Under the pieces are notes generated by a model that saw only the letters and a list, made by a program, of their open reading frames with translations, did no database searches and was not told the DNA's origin. From contig CAKTCN010000014.1 of NCBI GenBank assembly GCA_934539295.1, positions 1 through 64,000 on the forward strand: 64,000 nucleotides of DNA. The letters run 5' to 3'. The translations under genes and the position numbers were made by a program. The DNA is from an uncultured Allosphingosinicella sp. Its GTDB lineage: Bacteria; Pseudomonadota; Alphaproteobacteria; Sphingomonadales; Sphingomonadaceae. This document shows positions 19,464 to 29,173 of the stretch, piece by piece. Each line of letters opens with the position of its first letter. Within the stretch, counting starts at the first letter, position 1.

Positions 19464-20575
19464 CAAACGCGCATCGGCATCAGCACGTAGAGCGCCGCGG
19501 CCTTGTCGCCTTCGCGCAGAAGGGTCGGTGCGGCGGCGTCGGCGAGGTGGACCTCCACCGTGTCGCCCTCGATCTGGCCAAGGATGTCGAGCAGGTAGCG
19601 GGCGTTGAAGCCGATCTCCATGCCCTCTGCGCCATAGTCGCCGGGCACTTCCTCGGCCGCGGTGCCATTCTCCGGGCTGGTCACCGACAGGGTGATGCGG
19701 TCGCGGTCCAGCGCCATCTTCACCGCGCGCGTCTTCTCGCTGGCGATGGTGGCGACGCGGTCGACGCCCTGCATGAAGCTCTTGGGATCAATCTTCAGCA
19801 GCTTGTCGTTTGCGGTCGGAATGACGCGGCTGTAATCGGGGAAGGTGCCGTCGATCAGCTTGGACGTCAGTAGCGCGTTGCCGAAGTCGAAGCGGATCTT
19901 GGTCTCCGACAGCGACACCTGCACGCTGCCGTCCACCTCGTCGAGCAGCTTGCGAAGCTCGGCCACGCACTTACGCGGGACGATCACGTCGGGCATGCCA
20001 GCCGCGCCTTCCGGCCGCGGCACGGTGACGCGGGCCAGGCGGTGGCCATCGGTCGCAGCCGCCTTGAGCACCGGCTGGTCCTCGTCCGACACGTGCAGAA
20101 AGATGCCGTTCAGATAATAACGCGTTTCTTCCGTCGAGATGGCAAAGCGCGTCTTGTCGATGATCTGGCGCAAGGTCGCGGCCGGCAGCTCGAAAGCATG
20201 CGGCAGGTCGCCCTCGGCTATCACCGGGAAATCGTCGCGCGGCAGCGTCGACAGATTGAAGCGCGCGCGCCCGGCATTGATCTGCATCTTGCCCTCGGCT
20301 GCACTCAGCTCGACCTGGCTGCCTTCGGGCAGCTTGCGGGCGATGTCGAACAGGGTGTGTGCCGACACGGTGGTGGCGCCGGCCTGCGACACCTGCGCCT
20401 CCACGCTTTCATTGATCTGCAGGTCGAGATCGGTGGCCATCAGGCGGATGGCGCCATCGGCCGACGCTTCGATCAGGACGTTTGACAGGATCGGGATCGT
20501 GTTCCTGCGTTCCACGACCGATTGGACGTGGCCGAGGCTCTTCAAAAGCGTGGCCCGTTCGATAGTCGCCTTCAT
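19463..20575 (-). CDS. dnaN: DNA polymerase III sliding clamp, beta subunit
   Basis: A 370-residue ring-forming clamp that tethers DNA polymerase III to DNA. It starts MKATIERATLLKSLGHVQSV and shows family phrases RRNTIPILSNVLI, AISTEETRYYLNGIF, TDGHRLARV, LIDGTFPDYSRVIP and the C-terminal YVLMPMRV. The ATG at 20575 matches the family; the frame extends 22 codons further without similarity. Its stop overlaps the start of the split DUF2059 gene by one base. dnaA is not adjacent. Confidence 0.97.
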   Translation of the reverse strand: MKATIERATLLKSLGHVQSVVERRNTIPILSNVLIEASADGAIRLMATDLDLQINESVEAQVSQAGATTVSAHTLFDIARKLPEGSQVELSAAEGKMQINAGRARFNLSTLPRDDFPVIAEGDLPHAFELPAATLRQIIDKTRFAISTEETRYYLNGIFLHVSDEDQPVLKAAATDGHRLARVTVPRPEGAAGMPDVIVPRKCVAELRKLLDEVDGSVQVSLSETKIRFDFGNALLTSKLIDGTFPDYSRVIPTANDKLLKIDPKSFMQGVDRVATIASEKTRAVKMALDRDRITLSVTSPENGTAAEEVPGDYGAEGMEIGFNARYLLDILGQIEGDTVEVHLADAAAPTLLREGDKAAALYVLMPMRV

Positions 20576-20655
20576 GAGATCCCCCAAGGTGATACTTTGC
20601 GCGAGGTTGTAGAGCGCCTTGCCGCCCCTCGCCAAGGGCATTGTTGCGGAGCAAT

Positions 20656-20689
20656 GAAAAAGGGCCGAGGCGTTGCCGCCCCGGCCCTT
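20656..20689 (-). terminator. Rho-independent terminator of the beta-barrel protein gene
   Basis: On the minus strand a GC-rich hairpin (AAGGGCCGGGGCG / CGCCTCGGCCCTT) is followed directly by five T residues (AAAAA at 20657-20661 on the plus strand). It ends the transcript of the outer-membrane protein gene before dnaN. Confidence 0.85.
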
Positions 20690-20695
20690 CCCGCC

Positions 20696-20720
20696 CGGAT
20701 CGAAGTGCTGCTTCGATCCG
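20696..20720 (-). other. Perfect 10-bp stem-loop after the beta-barrel gene
   Basis: CGGATCGAAG (20696-20705) and CTTCGATCCG (20711-20720) pair around a 5-base loop, six bases past the stop codon. With the terminator behind it, it makes a double hairpin at the 3' end of the message, a layout often associated with stable transcripts. Confidence 0.6.
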
Positions 20721-20725
20721 AGATC

Positions 20726-21307
20726 TTAGAAGCGGAAGCCGATGCCGGCGACCACCTGGTGCTTTTCGAAATCCTGCTCGTAGTTCGAATAGCGGTATTC
20801 GGCCTTGATGAAGCTGTTCGGGCCCATGCCGAACTCGGCGCCGGCGCCGAGGCGCACGCCGTCGAGGTCTTCCTTCTCGACCGTGTTCACGGTGCCGTTG
20901 TCATAGTCCGCCTCAAGACGACCGTTGACGTAGCCGGCCTTGGCGTAAAGCAGGGTGTTGGTGCCCACGACGGTACCGATGCGGCCGCCGACATAGAGGT
21001 CGCGGCCGACCTTGGCGCACAGCTCGTCACCTGCGACCACCGTACCGCCAATGCATTCCTTGACGCTCGACTCGGTGAACTCGCCCTCGACGCCGGCAAC
21101 CATGTTGCCGAGCTGGAAGTCGTAACCGACGCCGCCACCGTAGACGACACCGTCCTGGTTATCGTCGAGATCCTCGACGCCGACATTGTCGTAGCCGATA
21201 ATGCCTTCGACGCGCGGACCGGTGAAGGGGGCATATTCCTGCGCCATGGCCGGGGTGGTGAGGGCGGTGCCGGCGACCAGCGCCGCTGCCACGAGATACT
21301 TACGCAT
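20726..21307 (-). CDS. Outer-membrane beta-barrel protein
   Basis: A 193-residue protein with a signal peptide cut after TPAMA-QEY (about residue 22), then alternating strands of an 8-strand OmpA/Opa-like porin fold (YGGGVGYDFQLGNMVAGVEGE is one stretch, core GGVGYDFQLGNMVAGVEG) and a C-terminal phenylalanine in VVAGIGFRF, the outer-membrane sorting signal. Strong start: AGGAG lies at 21314-21318 upstream of the ATG at 21307. Acidic overall. A double hairpin follows the gene, consistent with high expression. Related to the surface-immunogenic Omp25/31-like proteins; exact role unknown. Confidence 0.85.
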   Translation of the reverse strand: MRKYLVAAALVAGTALTTPAMAQEYAPFTGPRVEGIIGYDNVGVEDLDDNQDGVVYGGGVGYDFQLGNMVAGVEGEFTESSVKECIGGTVVAGDELCAKVGRDLYVGGRIGTVVGTNTLLYAKAGYVNGRLEADYDNGTVNTVEKEDLDGVRLGAGAEFGMGPNSFIKAEYRYSNYEQDFEKHQVVAGIGFRF

Positions 21308-21456
21308 AATCATACTCCTACAAGAAAACTCACACATGGACCCACTCAAGGGAACGGATGGCCCAAGCGCTGTCTGCTGGTCTTTGTTTCATGAATTGGA
21401 CATAAACGAGCCAAGCTGTTGCAGCCGCGCAACACGCCGTGGATGCTAAACCCCTG

Positions 21457-21939
21457 ATGAACAGCTCCAAATTTCTCCTTTTTCTGCTGATCGTTACGGC
21501 ACCCGCACATGCGGAACGCCGGATGGCAGGAATTTTTTTCGGCTGGGGGGTCTTCACAGAAGCTCGCCCTCTGAAGTGCTTCGCTATGGCGCGCCCGAAC
21601 CGTCCCGGGACGGGCACAGATGCGACTCCGCACCTGTCCGTCAGTTTCGGAAGCGGCCGTCCTGGGGAGGTTTACGCACGTCTTCGCGCGGCGCCGCGCT
21701 TGGGTTCATCCGTGCTGCTTGGTATCGCCGGCCGCACCTTCCCGCTGGCCGCGCGCGGCGAGGATGCCTGGCTTGCCGATCGGCGCGCGGATCAGGTCGT
21801 TATTGCCCTGATGCGGACCGGTGCGAGCATGAGCATCGAAAGCCGCACGGCGGCCGGCGCCCGCATCCGTGACACCTATGCACTGAAGGGCGCGGCGAGC
21901 GCGATCGATGCGGCGGCAATGGCCTGCGCGCGAACCTAG
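21457..21939 (+). CDS. Secreted protein of unknown function, IalB-like
   Basis: A 160-residue protein with a signal peptide ([17 protein letters not shown]) followed by [23 protein letters not shown], then [20 protein letters not shown] and a C-terminal [20 protein letters not shown]. The pattern (one Cys near the start of the mature protein and one at the end, both small beta-rich) resembles a conserved sphingomonad protein related to invasion-associated locus B proteins. Molecular role unknown. It ends 23 bases before rlmN in the same direction. The start at 21457 is chosen since the signal peptide begins there. Confidence 0.7.
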   Translation: MNSSKFLLFLLIVTAPAHAERRMAGIFFGWGVFTEARPLKCFAMARPNRPGTGTDATPHLSVSFGSGRPGEVYARLRAAPRLGSSVLLGIAGRTFPLAARGEDAWLADRRADQVVIALMRTGASMSIESRTAAGARIRDTYALKGAASAIDAAAMACART

Positions 21940-21962
21940 AAAAAAGCCATATTTGCCGCTAT

Positions 21963-23171
21963 ATGGCCTCCATCATGACAGCGATGATGCCTATCCCCGG
22001 TCATATCGACCCGGTTCCCGTGCCGCGCCCTCAGGTCGCCAGCGACGACGTGCGCGTCGATCTCATCGGCCTGTCCCGCGACGGTATTCGCGACGCCCTG
22101 ATCGAGGCCGGGCTGGACCAGCGCCAGGCCAAGCTCCGCTCCAAGCAGCTTTGGCACCAGATCTACAATCGCGGCGCGACCGAGTTCGACGCGATGAGCG
22201 ACATCGCCAAGGCGCACCGTGCCTGGCTGGCCGAGCGCTTCAAGGTGGGCAGGCCAAAGATCGAGGTTCAGCAGGTATCGAACGACGGCACGCGCAAGTG
22301 GCTGCTCCAGACCGACGACGGCCATGATTACGAGATGGTCTTCATCCCCGATGCGGACCGCGGCACGCTCTGCGTGTCGAGCCAGGTGGGCTGCACATTG
22401 AACTGCCGTTTCTGCCACACCGGCACCATGCGGCTGGTGCGCAACCTGACGGCGGGCGAGATCGTCGGGCAGGTCATGCTGGCGCGTGATACATTGGGCG
22501 AATGGCCGAGCCAGCCGGAAGGGCGCATGCTGTCCAACATCGTGATGATGGGCATGGGAGAGCCGCTCTACAATTTCGACAATGTCCGCGACGCGCTGAA
22601 GATCGTCATGGACGGCGACGGCATCGCTTTGTCCAAGCGGCGCATCACGCTGTCCACCTCCGGCGTGGTGCCGATGATGGCGCGGGCGGGCGAGGAGATC
22701 GGCGTCAACCTGGCCGTATCGCTGCACGCCGTGACCAAGGACGTGCGCGACGAAATCGTGCCGCTTAATCGCAAATATGGGATCGAGGAACTGCTCGAGG
22801 CGTGCGCCGCCTATCCCGGCGCCAACAATGCCCGGCGCATCACGTTCGAATATGTGATGCTGAAGGACAAGAATGACAGCGACGAGGATGCGCGCGAGCT
22901 CGTCCGCCTGATCCGCCACTATAATCTGCCGGCCAAGGTCAACCTCATCCCCTTCAACCCCTGGCCCGGCGCGCCCTATGACACGTCGGATGCCGAGCGG
23001 GTGAAGCGCTTCAGCGACATCGTCTTCGAAGGCGGGATCAGCGCGCCGATCCGCCGCCCGCGCGGGCGCGACATCGACGCGGCCTGTGGCCAGCTCAAGA
23101 CGGCCGCCGAGAAGAAGAGCCGGGCCGAGATCGACCGGCTCGCCGAGGAGAAGCAGGCGGCGCTTGCCTGA
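21963..23171 (+). CDS. rlmN: 23S rRNA/tRNA m2A methyltransferase RlmN
   Basis: A 402-residue radical SAM enzyme that methylates C2 of A2503 in 23S rRNA and A37 in some tRNAs. The [4Fe-4S] cluster motif is [26 protein letters not shown] and [10 protein letters not shown] bind SAM; the catalytic Cys near the C-terminus should be in DIDAACGQL. The ribosome site is weak and starts at later Met codons (21975, 21987) are possible. Its end overlaps the next gene if that starts at the TTG at 23164. Confidence 0.96.
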   Translation: MASIMTAMMPIPGHIDPVPVPRPQVASDDVRVDLIGLSRDGIRDALIEAGLDQRQAKLRSKQLWHQIYNRGATEFDAMSDIAKAHRAWLAERFKVGRPKIEVQQVSNDGTRKWLLQTDDGHDYEMVFIPDADRGTLCVSSQVGCTLNCRFCHTGTMRLVRNLTAGEIVGQVMLARDTLGEWPSQPEGRMLSNIVMMGMGEPLYNFDNVRDALKIVMDGDGIALSKRRITLSTSGVVPMMARAGEEIGVNLAVSLHAVTKDVRDEIVPLNRKYGIEELLEACAAYPGANNARRITFEYVMLKDKNDSDEDARELVRLIRHYNLPAKVNLIPFNPWPGAPYDTSDAERVKRFSDIVFEGGISAPIRRPRGRDIDAACGQLKTAAEKKSRAEIDRLAEEKQAALA

Positions 23172-23922
23172 TTTGTCGGCGCTGCTGCTCGGCGCGGGTG
23201 CGGGACTGCTCGGCGGTGCGATGAACGCGCTGGCGGGCGGCGGCACCTTTGCCACTTTGCCCGCTTTGATCGCGCTGGGGCTGCCGGCCAATGTCGCCAA
23301 TGCGACGTCCAACACCGCGCTTCTGCCCGGTGCGGCAGCGAGCGCATGGACATTCCGCGACGAACTGGAGCCGCTAGCCGGACTTTCGGTCAAGGCGCTG
23401 GCGGCGCTGCAATTTGCCGGCGGGCTGATCGGCAGCGTGCTGCTGGTGCTGACGCCGACCAGCGCGTTCGATCTCATCATCCCCTGGCTGCTCCTGTTCG
23501 CCTTCGCCGTGATGCTGTTCGGCAAGCAGGCCTCCGACTGGCTCCACGCGCGCGTCACGATTGGTCGGCGTACGCTGGTAAGCACGCAGAGCATCCTCGG
23601 CATATATGGCGGCTATTTCGGCGGCGGGCTGGGGCTGATCACCACGGCGGTCTACGGCCTGCTCGCAGGTGCGCATCCGCGTTCGCTCTTCTCGATCCGG
23701 ACCCTGATGCTGGCGGTGTCCAATTTCGCGGCGGCGTTCGTGTTCATCGGCACCGGGCTGATCGCGTGGGAGGCGTGCCTGCCGATGATTGCGGGGGCGG
23801 TGCTGGGCGGGTTTTTGGGGGCGAGGGTCGGCAAGAAGCTGCCCGTCGGGGTGGTGCGGTGGTGGACCTTGCTGGTCACGGGCGCGACGACCGTGGTGTT
23901 CTTCGTGCGGGCCTATTCCTAA
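23164..23922 (+). CDS. TSUP family (TauE/SafE) permease
   Basis: A 252-residue integral membrane protein with about eight hydrophobic helices and the typical repeated glycine-rich motifs [22 protein letters not shown] (core [17 protein letters not shown]) and [20 protein letters not shown]. Family members export sulfite, sulfoacetate or related anions. No ATG lies ahead of the first helix; a TTG at 23164, overlapping the rlmN stop, or another at 23173 must be the start, so the N-terminus is uncertain. Coupled expression with rlmN is likely. Confidence 0.85.
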   Translation: MPDLSALLLGAGAGLLGGAMNALAGGGTFATLPALIALGLPANVANATSNTALLPGAAASAWTFRDELEPLAGLSVKALAALQFAGGLIGSVLLVLTPTSAFDLIIPWLLLFAFAVMLFGKQASDWLHARVTIGRRTLVSTQSILGIYGGYFGGGLGLITTAVYGLLAGAHPRSLFSIRTLMLAVSNFAAAFVFIGTGLIAWEACLPMIAGAVLGGFLGARVGKKLPVGVVRWWTLLVTGATTVVFFVRAYS

Positions 23923-23929
23923 CCATCGC

Positions 23930-24000
23930 CGTTCGTTTCGAGCGAAGTCGAGAAACCTTCCTGCCCTTCGACCTCGCTTCTCGACTTCGCGAAGCGAACG
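23930..24000. repeat. Dispersed inverted repeat, family B, copy 1
   Basis: Left arm 23930-23957 (CGTTCGTTTCGAGCGAAGTC then GAGAAACC) and right arm 23976-24000 (CTTCTCGACTTCGCGAAGCG then AACG) are near-complementary. It lies between the convergent TSUP and ppc genes, where it could act as a bidirectional transcript end. A second copy is at 34346-34425. Confidence 0.8.
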
Positions 24001-24014
24001 GGTTTGGGAGGGGG

Positions 24015-26684
24015 TCAGCCGCTATTCCTCAATGCCGTGGCGATGGCGTTGATCGATAGCTGTATGCCTTCGCGGATGCGGGGGTCGGTCTCGCCCGCGC
24101 GGTGGCGCTTCAAGAGTTCGATCTGGAGCAGGTTCAGCGGCTCGATATAGGGCAGGCGCAGGCGGATCGAGACATCCAGTTCGGAATTGGCCTCCAGCAG
24201 GCGGGACTGGCCGGTGATCGCCAGAAGGCAATCATGCGTGCGCTGCCATTCGTCGCGGATGCGGGGGAAGATGGCGGCGCTGAGCGCCTTGTCCTCGACC
24301 AGCCCGGCATAGCGTTCGGCAAGGCCCATGTCGGACTTGGCCAGCACCATCTCCAGATTGGCGAGCGTGGCCCGGAAGAAGGGCCAGCCTTGCGCCATCT
24401 CACGCAACAGGCCCGTGTCGCCGCCGGCGAGTGCCGATCCGACGCCATACCAGCCCGGCAGCATCACGCGTGCCTGCGCCCAGCTGAACACCCAGGGGAT
24501 CGCGCGCAGGTCCTCGATCCGGTCCGACTTGGTGCGGCTGGCGGGGCGTGATCCGATCTTGAGGTCGGCGATTTCGGCGATCGGCGTGATCTGGCGGAAG
24601 AAGGTGCGGAAGCCCTCCGTCTCATAGACCAGCCCGCGATAGGCGCCGAACGCCGCGCCCGACAGGTCGGCCATGGCGGCATGGAAGCGCGCCGCGTCCG
24701 CTTCGCCCAGGATCGGAGGTTGCAGGCTGGCGAGCATCGCGCCCGCGGCCATGACCTCGAAATTGGCGATGGCGCTTTCGCGATTGCCATATTTGGCGGC
24801 GATCACCTCGCCCTGTTCGGTGATGCGGATGCGGCCCTGCACCGTGCCGGGCGGTTGCGCGACGATGGCGGAGAAGGACGAGCCGCCGCCCCGGCCCACG
24901 GCGCCGCCGCGGCCGTGGAAGAGCTGCATGCGCACGCCCGCTTCCTCGAACACCGGCGCGAAGGCCAGCGCAGCCTGGTGCAGGCTCCAGTTGGAGGTCA
25001 GGTAGCCGCCATCCTTGTTGGAGTCCGAATAGCCGACCATCACTTCCTGATGCCCGCGCGCCTTGGTTACGGCGGCGACTTCGGGCAGCGCGAACCAGGC
25101 GCGCATGATGTCGGGGCCGGCCTCTAGGTCGGCGATCGTCTCGAACAAGGGCACGACCATCACGGCGGATGTCGGCGTCTCGCCCGGGCGGTAGAGGCCG
25201 GCTTCCTTCAAGAGGATCGAGACCTCCAGCATGTCCGACACGCTGTCCGCCTTGGAGATGATGTAGGTGGTGATCGCCTGTTCGCCGTAGCGGCGATGCG
25301 CCTCGGCGGCCGCGCGGACGATTGCGAGTTCGGACTGCGTTTCGTCCGAATAATCCTCGAACGCATTGGCGAGCAGCCGGCCCGATGCGAGTTCCGCGCG
25401 GAGCAGCGCGATCCGCGCCTCTTCGTCCAGCGCCATATAATCGGCCTCGACCCCCGCCACCTTGAGCAGTTCGGCCACCACGCGCTCATGCACGTCCGAA
25501 TTCTGGCGGAGGTCGAGCGTCGCGAGGTGGAAGCCGAACGTCTCCACCGCGCGGATCAGGCGCCCGAGCGCCGCGCCGCCGGCCAGCGCACCCTCGCCGC
25601 GGGCGGCAAGGCCGTGGGCGATGTGGACGAGGTCGGCTCGGAAGGCGGCGGGATCGGGATAGGGCTCGGCCTTGACCGATGCCGCACGCGGCGGGCTCTT
25701 GCCGGTGATGTCCTTGTAGGTCGCCGCGAGGCGCGCATAGATGCCGGAGATGGCGCGGCGATAGGGCTCGTCGGACCGCGCCGGCGCGTCGTCGCCGCTC
25801 GCGTCGGCCAGCGCCTGTATCTCCGGCGTGATCTCCGCCAGTTCGGCCGAGATGGAGAATTCGGCGCCGAGGCGGTGGAGCCGGTCGAGATAGTCGCCGA
25901 TCACCGCCGCCGATTGCCGCGCCAGCACCAGCCGCAGCGTGTCGGCATTCACATAGGGATTGCCGTCGCGGTCGCCGCCGATCCAGTTGCCGGCCTTGAG
26001 GAAGCTCCTGGGCCGGTAGCCGAGCGTGCGCTGCCAGCGCGCATAAAGCTGCGGCAGGACGGGCAGGAACACGTCGCGCAGGTAGGACAAGGCGGTGTCG
26101 ATCTCGTCCGCCACGAACAGGCGCTCGCGCCGCAATGGCCGCGTCTGCCACAGCAAGGCGATCTGGCGCAGGATGGCGTCGTCCACCATGTCGCCGTCGG
26201 GTGTCTCCTCGGCACCTGCATCCTTGAGCCGCATGAGGTCGGCAATATGGTTGCGGTGGTCGATCATCGACTTGCGCCGCACCTCGGTGGGGTGGGCGGT
26301 CAGCACCGGCACCACCAGCGCCTGGTCCAGCAGTTCGCGAATTCTATCGAGTTCGACGCCCTCCGCCTTCAGCCGCTCGGCCACCGACGCTACATCTGCG
26401 CCCGGCTCCGCCGCGACGCCCTGCCGGTCCTCGGCAAGGTTGGCGAGCATGGAGAAGAGCATGAAGCCGCGCACGAAGGCGAGCGTCTCGTCGAGGCTCA
26501 GCGCGTCCAGCCCCGCATCGACACCTTCCGCATCGGCGATACCGCGCGCCCGGTCGACGGAGGCCGATCGGATATATTCGATCCGCTGGAACAACCGGTC
26601 GCCGCCATAAGCGCGGATCACCTGGCCGAGCAGGCGGCCTAGGAACTTGATGTCGGGATTTTGCGCGATCGGTGCAGTAGCCAT
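24015..26684 (-). CDS. ppc: Phosphoenolpyruvate carboxylase
   Basis: An 889-residue enzyme that makes oxaloacetate from PEP and bicarbonate to refill the TCA cycle. The catalytic His is in VLTAHPTEVRRKS, with GNWIGGDRDGNPYVNADT, the mobile loop FHGRGGAVGRGGG, and GYSDSNKDGGYLTSNW also present; the C-terminus shows SINAIATALRNSG (the family ends ...TGxRNTG). Length and motifs are full. The start at 26684 (MATAPIAQNPDIKF) is favoured over an upstream frame extension of 24 codons. Divergent from the histidine kinase gene. Confidence 0.97.
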   Translation of the reverse strand: MATAPIAQNPDIKFLGRLLGQVIRAYGGDRLFQRIEYIRSASVDRARGIADAEGVDAGLDALSLDETLAFVRGFMLFSMLANLAEDRQGVAAEPGADVASVAERLKAEGVELDRIRELLDQALVVPVLTAHPTEVRRKSMIDHRNHIADLMRLKDAGAEETPDGDMVDDAILRQIALLWQTRPLRRERLFVADEIDTALSYLRDVFLPVLPQLYARWQRTLGYRPRSFLKAGNWIGGDRDGNPYVNADTLRLVLARQSAAVIGDYLDRLHRLGAEFSISAELAEITPEIQALADASGDDAPARSDEPYRRAISGIYARLAATYKDITGKSPPRAASVKAEPYPDPAAFRADLVHIAHGLAARGEGALAGGAALGRLIRAVETFGFHLATLDLRQNSDVHERVVAELLKVAGVEADYMALDEEARIALLRAELASGRLLANAFEDYSDETQSELAIVRAAAEAHRRYGEQAITTYIISKADSVSDMLEVSILLKEAGLYRPGETPTSAVMVVPLFETIADLEAGPDIMRAWFALPEVAAVTKARGHQEVMVGYSDSNKDGGYLTSNWSLHQAALAFAPVFEEAGVRMQLFHGRGGAVGRGGGSSFSAIVAQPPGTVQGRIRITEQGEVIAAKYGNRESAIANFEVMAAGAMLASLQPPILGEADAARFHAAMADLSGAAFGAYRGLVYETEGFRTFFRQITPIAEIADLKIGSRPASRTKSDRIEDLRAIPWVFSWAQARVMLPGWYGVGSALAGGDTGLLREMAQGWPFFRATLANLEMVLAKSDMGLAERYAGLVEDKALSAAIFPRIRDEWQRTHDCLLAITGQSRLLEANSELDVSIRLRLPYIEPLNLLQIELLKRHRAGETDPRIREGIQLSINAIATALRNSG

Positions 26685-26812
26685 TTCGACATTGCTGCAT
26701 CGCGGCAGGTGCGCGGTCAATCCGCCCTGATCTTTGTCGTCTTGTGATCGGCGCATGCTGGGTTATGTGCAGCCATCCCGTTGCACCAGAAAAAGGCAAA
26801 GAAGCCTCGACG

Positions 26813-28759
26813 ATGCTGCACTTTCCCACGCCCATTCAGGAAGGCAGCATGGCCGATCGCATCGCGCGGCTCGACTGGGCAACGACGCCGCTTGGCCCGA
26901 TCGAAAGCTGGCCGCCGCAGCTGCAATTCGCGGTCAGTCTGGCGCTCCATTCCGACTATCCTACCAGCATCTATTGGGGCGAAGAGCTGCGCCTCCTCTA
27001 CAACGACGCCTGGTCGCACATACCCGGCGAGCGCCACCCGGATGCGCTCGGCCGGCCCGCTGTCGAGGTCTGGCACGACATCTGGCATCTGATCGGGCCG
27101 CAGTTCGAGCAGGTCGCGCGGGCCGGAAAGAGCATCTCGCTCACGGGCCAGTTGCTGCCGATGCAGCGCGGCGGCGTCACGGTGGAGACCTATTGGGATT
27201 ACAGCTTCGCGCCGCTGGTCGGCGATGACGGCAAGATCCTGGGCGTCCTCAACCACGGCCACGAAGTCACCCGGGCCGTGCTGGCGGAACGGCGGCTGTC
27301 GTTCCAGGTGGCGCTGAACGATAGGCTGCGCGGTCTAGACGATGCGGTGGAGGTGAAACTTGCAGCCGCGGAGATGCTGGGGGGACAGCTCGGCGCGGCA
27401 CGCTGCGGCTACGGCCAGGTCGACGAGGCGCAGGAGACTGTCACCGTGCGCCGTGACTGGCAGCGGGATGCAGGCGTGATGAGCCTCGCGGGCGAAACCC
27501 GCATCCTCGACGCTTTCGGTCCGCGGCTGATCGATATCCTGCGGCGCGGCGAAACCTTGGTCGTCGAGGATTACCGCACCGATCCGCGCGTCTCGCCCGA
27601 ACATGCCGCCACATGGGAAGGCATACAGGCGCGATCGCTGATCGTGGTTCCACTGCAGCAGGGCCAGGCGCTGACCGCCATCCTCTACGTTCACGATGCG
27701 GTGCCGCGGCGCTGGCAGAAGTGGCAGGTGGAATTGGCCGAGGACGTGGCCGAGCGGACATGGGCATCGGTGGAACGTGCCGAATCCGAACGGCTGCTCC
27801 GCGAAAGCGAGGACCATTACCGCCACGCGGTCGAACTCAACCCGCAGGTCACCTGGACCGCGGTGCCCGACGGTCAGCTCAACCGCGTGGCGCAACGCTG
27901 GATGGAATGGACCGGCACGCCCGGCACCGGCGAAAGTTGGGCCGCGGGCCTCCACCCGGACGATCGCGAGCGTTCATTCGCTGTCTGGGCGCGTTCGGTC
28001 GCGACGGGCGAGCCCTACGACATCGAGCATCGGGTCAAGCGGATCGACGGCAGCTATCGATGGGCACGCTCGCGCGCCTATGCCCGCCGCGACGGTCGCG
28101 GCCGGATCCTGCTCTGGTACGGCACCACCGAGGACGTGCACGAGCGCAAGCTTGCCGAGGAGCGGCAGCGGCTGCTCATCAACGAGCTCAACCACCGGGT
28201 TAAGAACACGCTGGCCAGCGTGCAGGCGATCGCGTTTCAGACGCTGAAGCGCGACCTCAGCCTGCCCGAGGCACGTGCCCGTTTCGAGGCGCGTCTCATT
28301 GCACTGTCCCGGGCCCACAACCTGCTCACCGATCAGAATTGGACGGGAGCCGCCCTGTCCCACGTGATAGCGAGCGCGGTCGCCCACCTGGCGCCCGAAC
28401 GAGTGGAAGCGAACGGGCCTCCCATTTGGCTCGCGCCCCGTGCTGCGCTGGCACTTGCGCTGGCGCTGCACGAACTCGGCACCAACGCCGCGAAATATGG
28501 CGCTCTGTCGGTCGAGGAGGGCATGGTGCGCGTCACTTGGGACTGTGAGGGCGATCACATCCACCTCGAGTGGAAGGAGCAAGGCGGCCCACCTGTGGAA
28601 CCTCCTGCCCGGTCGGGCTTTGGCTCGCGGTTGATCGAACGCGGCATCAGCGCGGACCTGGGAGGCACGGCCTTGCTACATTTCGAGCCTGACGGCCTTC
28701 GCTGCGTCGTCGAAGCCTCGCTCGCCGCCGTGCAGGCGCAGGAGCCGAGCCTTGCCTGA
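26813..28759 (+). CDS. HWE-type sensor histidine kinase with PAS and GAF domains
   Basis: A 648-residue soluble kinase. Order: an N-terminal PAS-like region that starts RLDWATTPLGPIESWP, a GAF domain (around residues 185-325), a second PAS/PAC (YRHAVELNPQVTWTAVPDG to YGTTEDVHERK), and the HWE kinase core. The phospho-accepting His is in INELNHRVKNTLASVQ near residue 460; ALHELGTNAAKYGALS and the W-x-E motif in HLEWKEQGGP define the HWE class. No membrane helix, so it senses a cytoplasmic signal. The next gene, a receiver-only protein, overlaps its end. An ATG at 26849 with a better ribosome site is an alternative start. Confidence 0.88.
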   Translation: MLHFPTPIQEGSMADRIARLDWATTPLGPIESWPPQLQFAVSLALHSDYPTSIYWGEELRLLYNDAWSHIPGERHPDALGRPAVEVWHDIWHLIGPQFEQVARAGKSISLTGQLLPMQRGGVTVETYWDYSFAPLVGDDGKILGVLNHGHEVTRAVLAERRLSFQVALNDRLRGLDDAVEVKLAAAEMLGGQLGAARCGYGQVDEAQETVTVRRDWQRDAGVMSLAGETRILDAFGPRLIDILRRGETLVVEDYRTDPRVSPEHAATWEGIQARSLIVVPLQQGQALTAILYVHDAVPRRWQKWQVELAEDVAERTWASVERAESERLLRESEDHYRHAVELNPQVTWTAVPDGQLNRVAQRWMEWTGTPGTGESWAAGLHPDDRERSFAVWARSVATGEPYDIEHRVKRIDGSYRWARSRAYARRDGRGRILLWYGTTEDVHERKLAEERQRLLINELNHRVKNTLASVQAIAFQTLKRDLSLPEARARFEARLIALSRAHNLLTDQNWTGAALSHVIASAVAHLAPERVEANGPPIWLAPRAALALALALHELGTNAAKYGALSVEEGMVRVTWDCEGDHIHLEWKEQGGPPVEPPARSGFGSRLIERGISADLGGTALLHFEPDGLRCVVEASLAAVQAQEPSLA

Positions 28760-29108
28760 GCGGCGGCTGCGTATCCTCATTGTCGAAGACGAAATGCTCG
28801 TCGCGATGAATATCGAGGACATGCTGCTCGATCTCGGCCACGAGGTCGCGGGCATTGCGAGCCGCCTCTCGCCGGCATTGTCGCTGGTTGCAGATGCCGA
28901 CTTCGACGTGGCCCTGCTCGACGTGAACCTGGCTGGCGAGCCGAGCTTCCCTGTCGCGGCGGCATTGCGGGCGCGTCACATACCGTTCCTGTTCGCAACA
29001 GGCTACGGCATCCGGGGTCTCGATGACGAGTTCCGCGCCTCACCGGTGCTGCAGAAGCCGTTCGTGGCGGCCGATCTCGGACACGCGCTGCAGGCTTTGA
29101 TCGACTAA
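28752..29108 (+). CDS. Single-domain response regulator
   Basis: A 118-residue CheY-like receiver with no output domain: acidic pocket in LIVEDEMLV, phospho-acceptor D57 in VALLDVNLAGE, and the Lys in VLQKPFVAADL. The start is TTG at 28752, overlapping the end of the kinase gene by eight bases, so the pair is co-translated. It likely acts as a phosphate sink or a protein-protein switch. HWE kinases with such partners are common in alphaproteobacteria; target unknown. Confidence 0.88.
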   Translation: MPERRLRILIVEDEMLVAMNIEDMLLDLGHEVAGIASRLSPALSLVADADFDVALLDVNLAGEPSFPVAAALRARHIPFLFATGYGIRGLDDEFRASPVLQKPFVAADLGHALQALID

Positions 29109-29173
29109 GTCACAAGTAGTTTATCGAAACGCGTCATTGTAGTTCTGCCGTCGGAACGATTAGGAGGCTGCCC

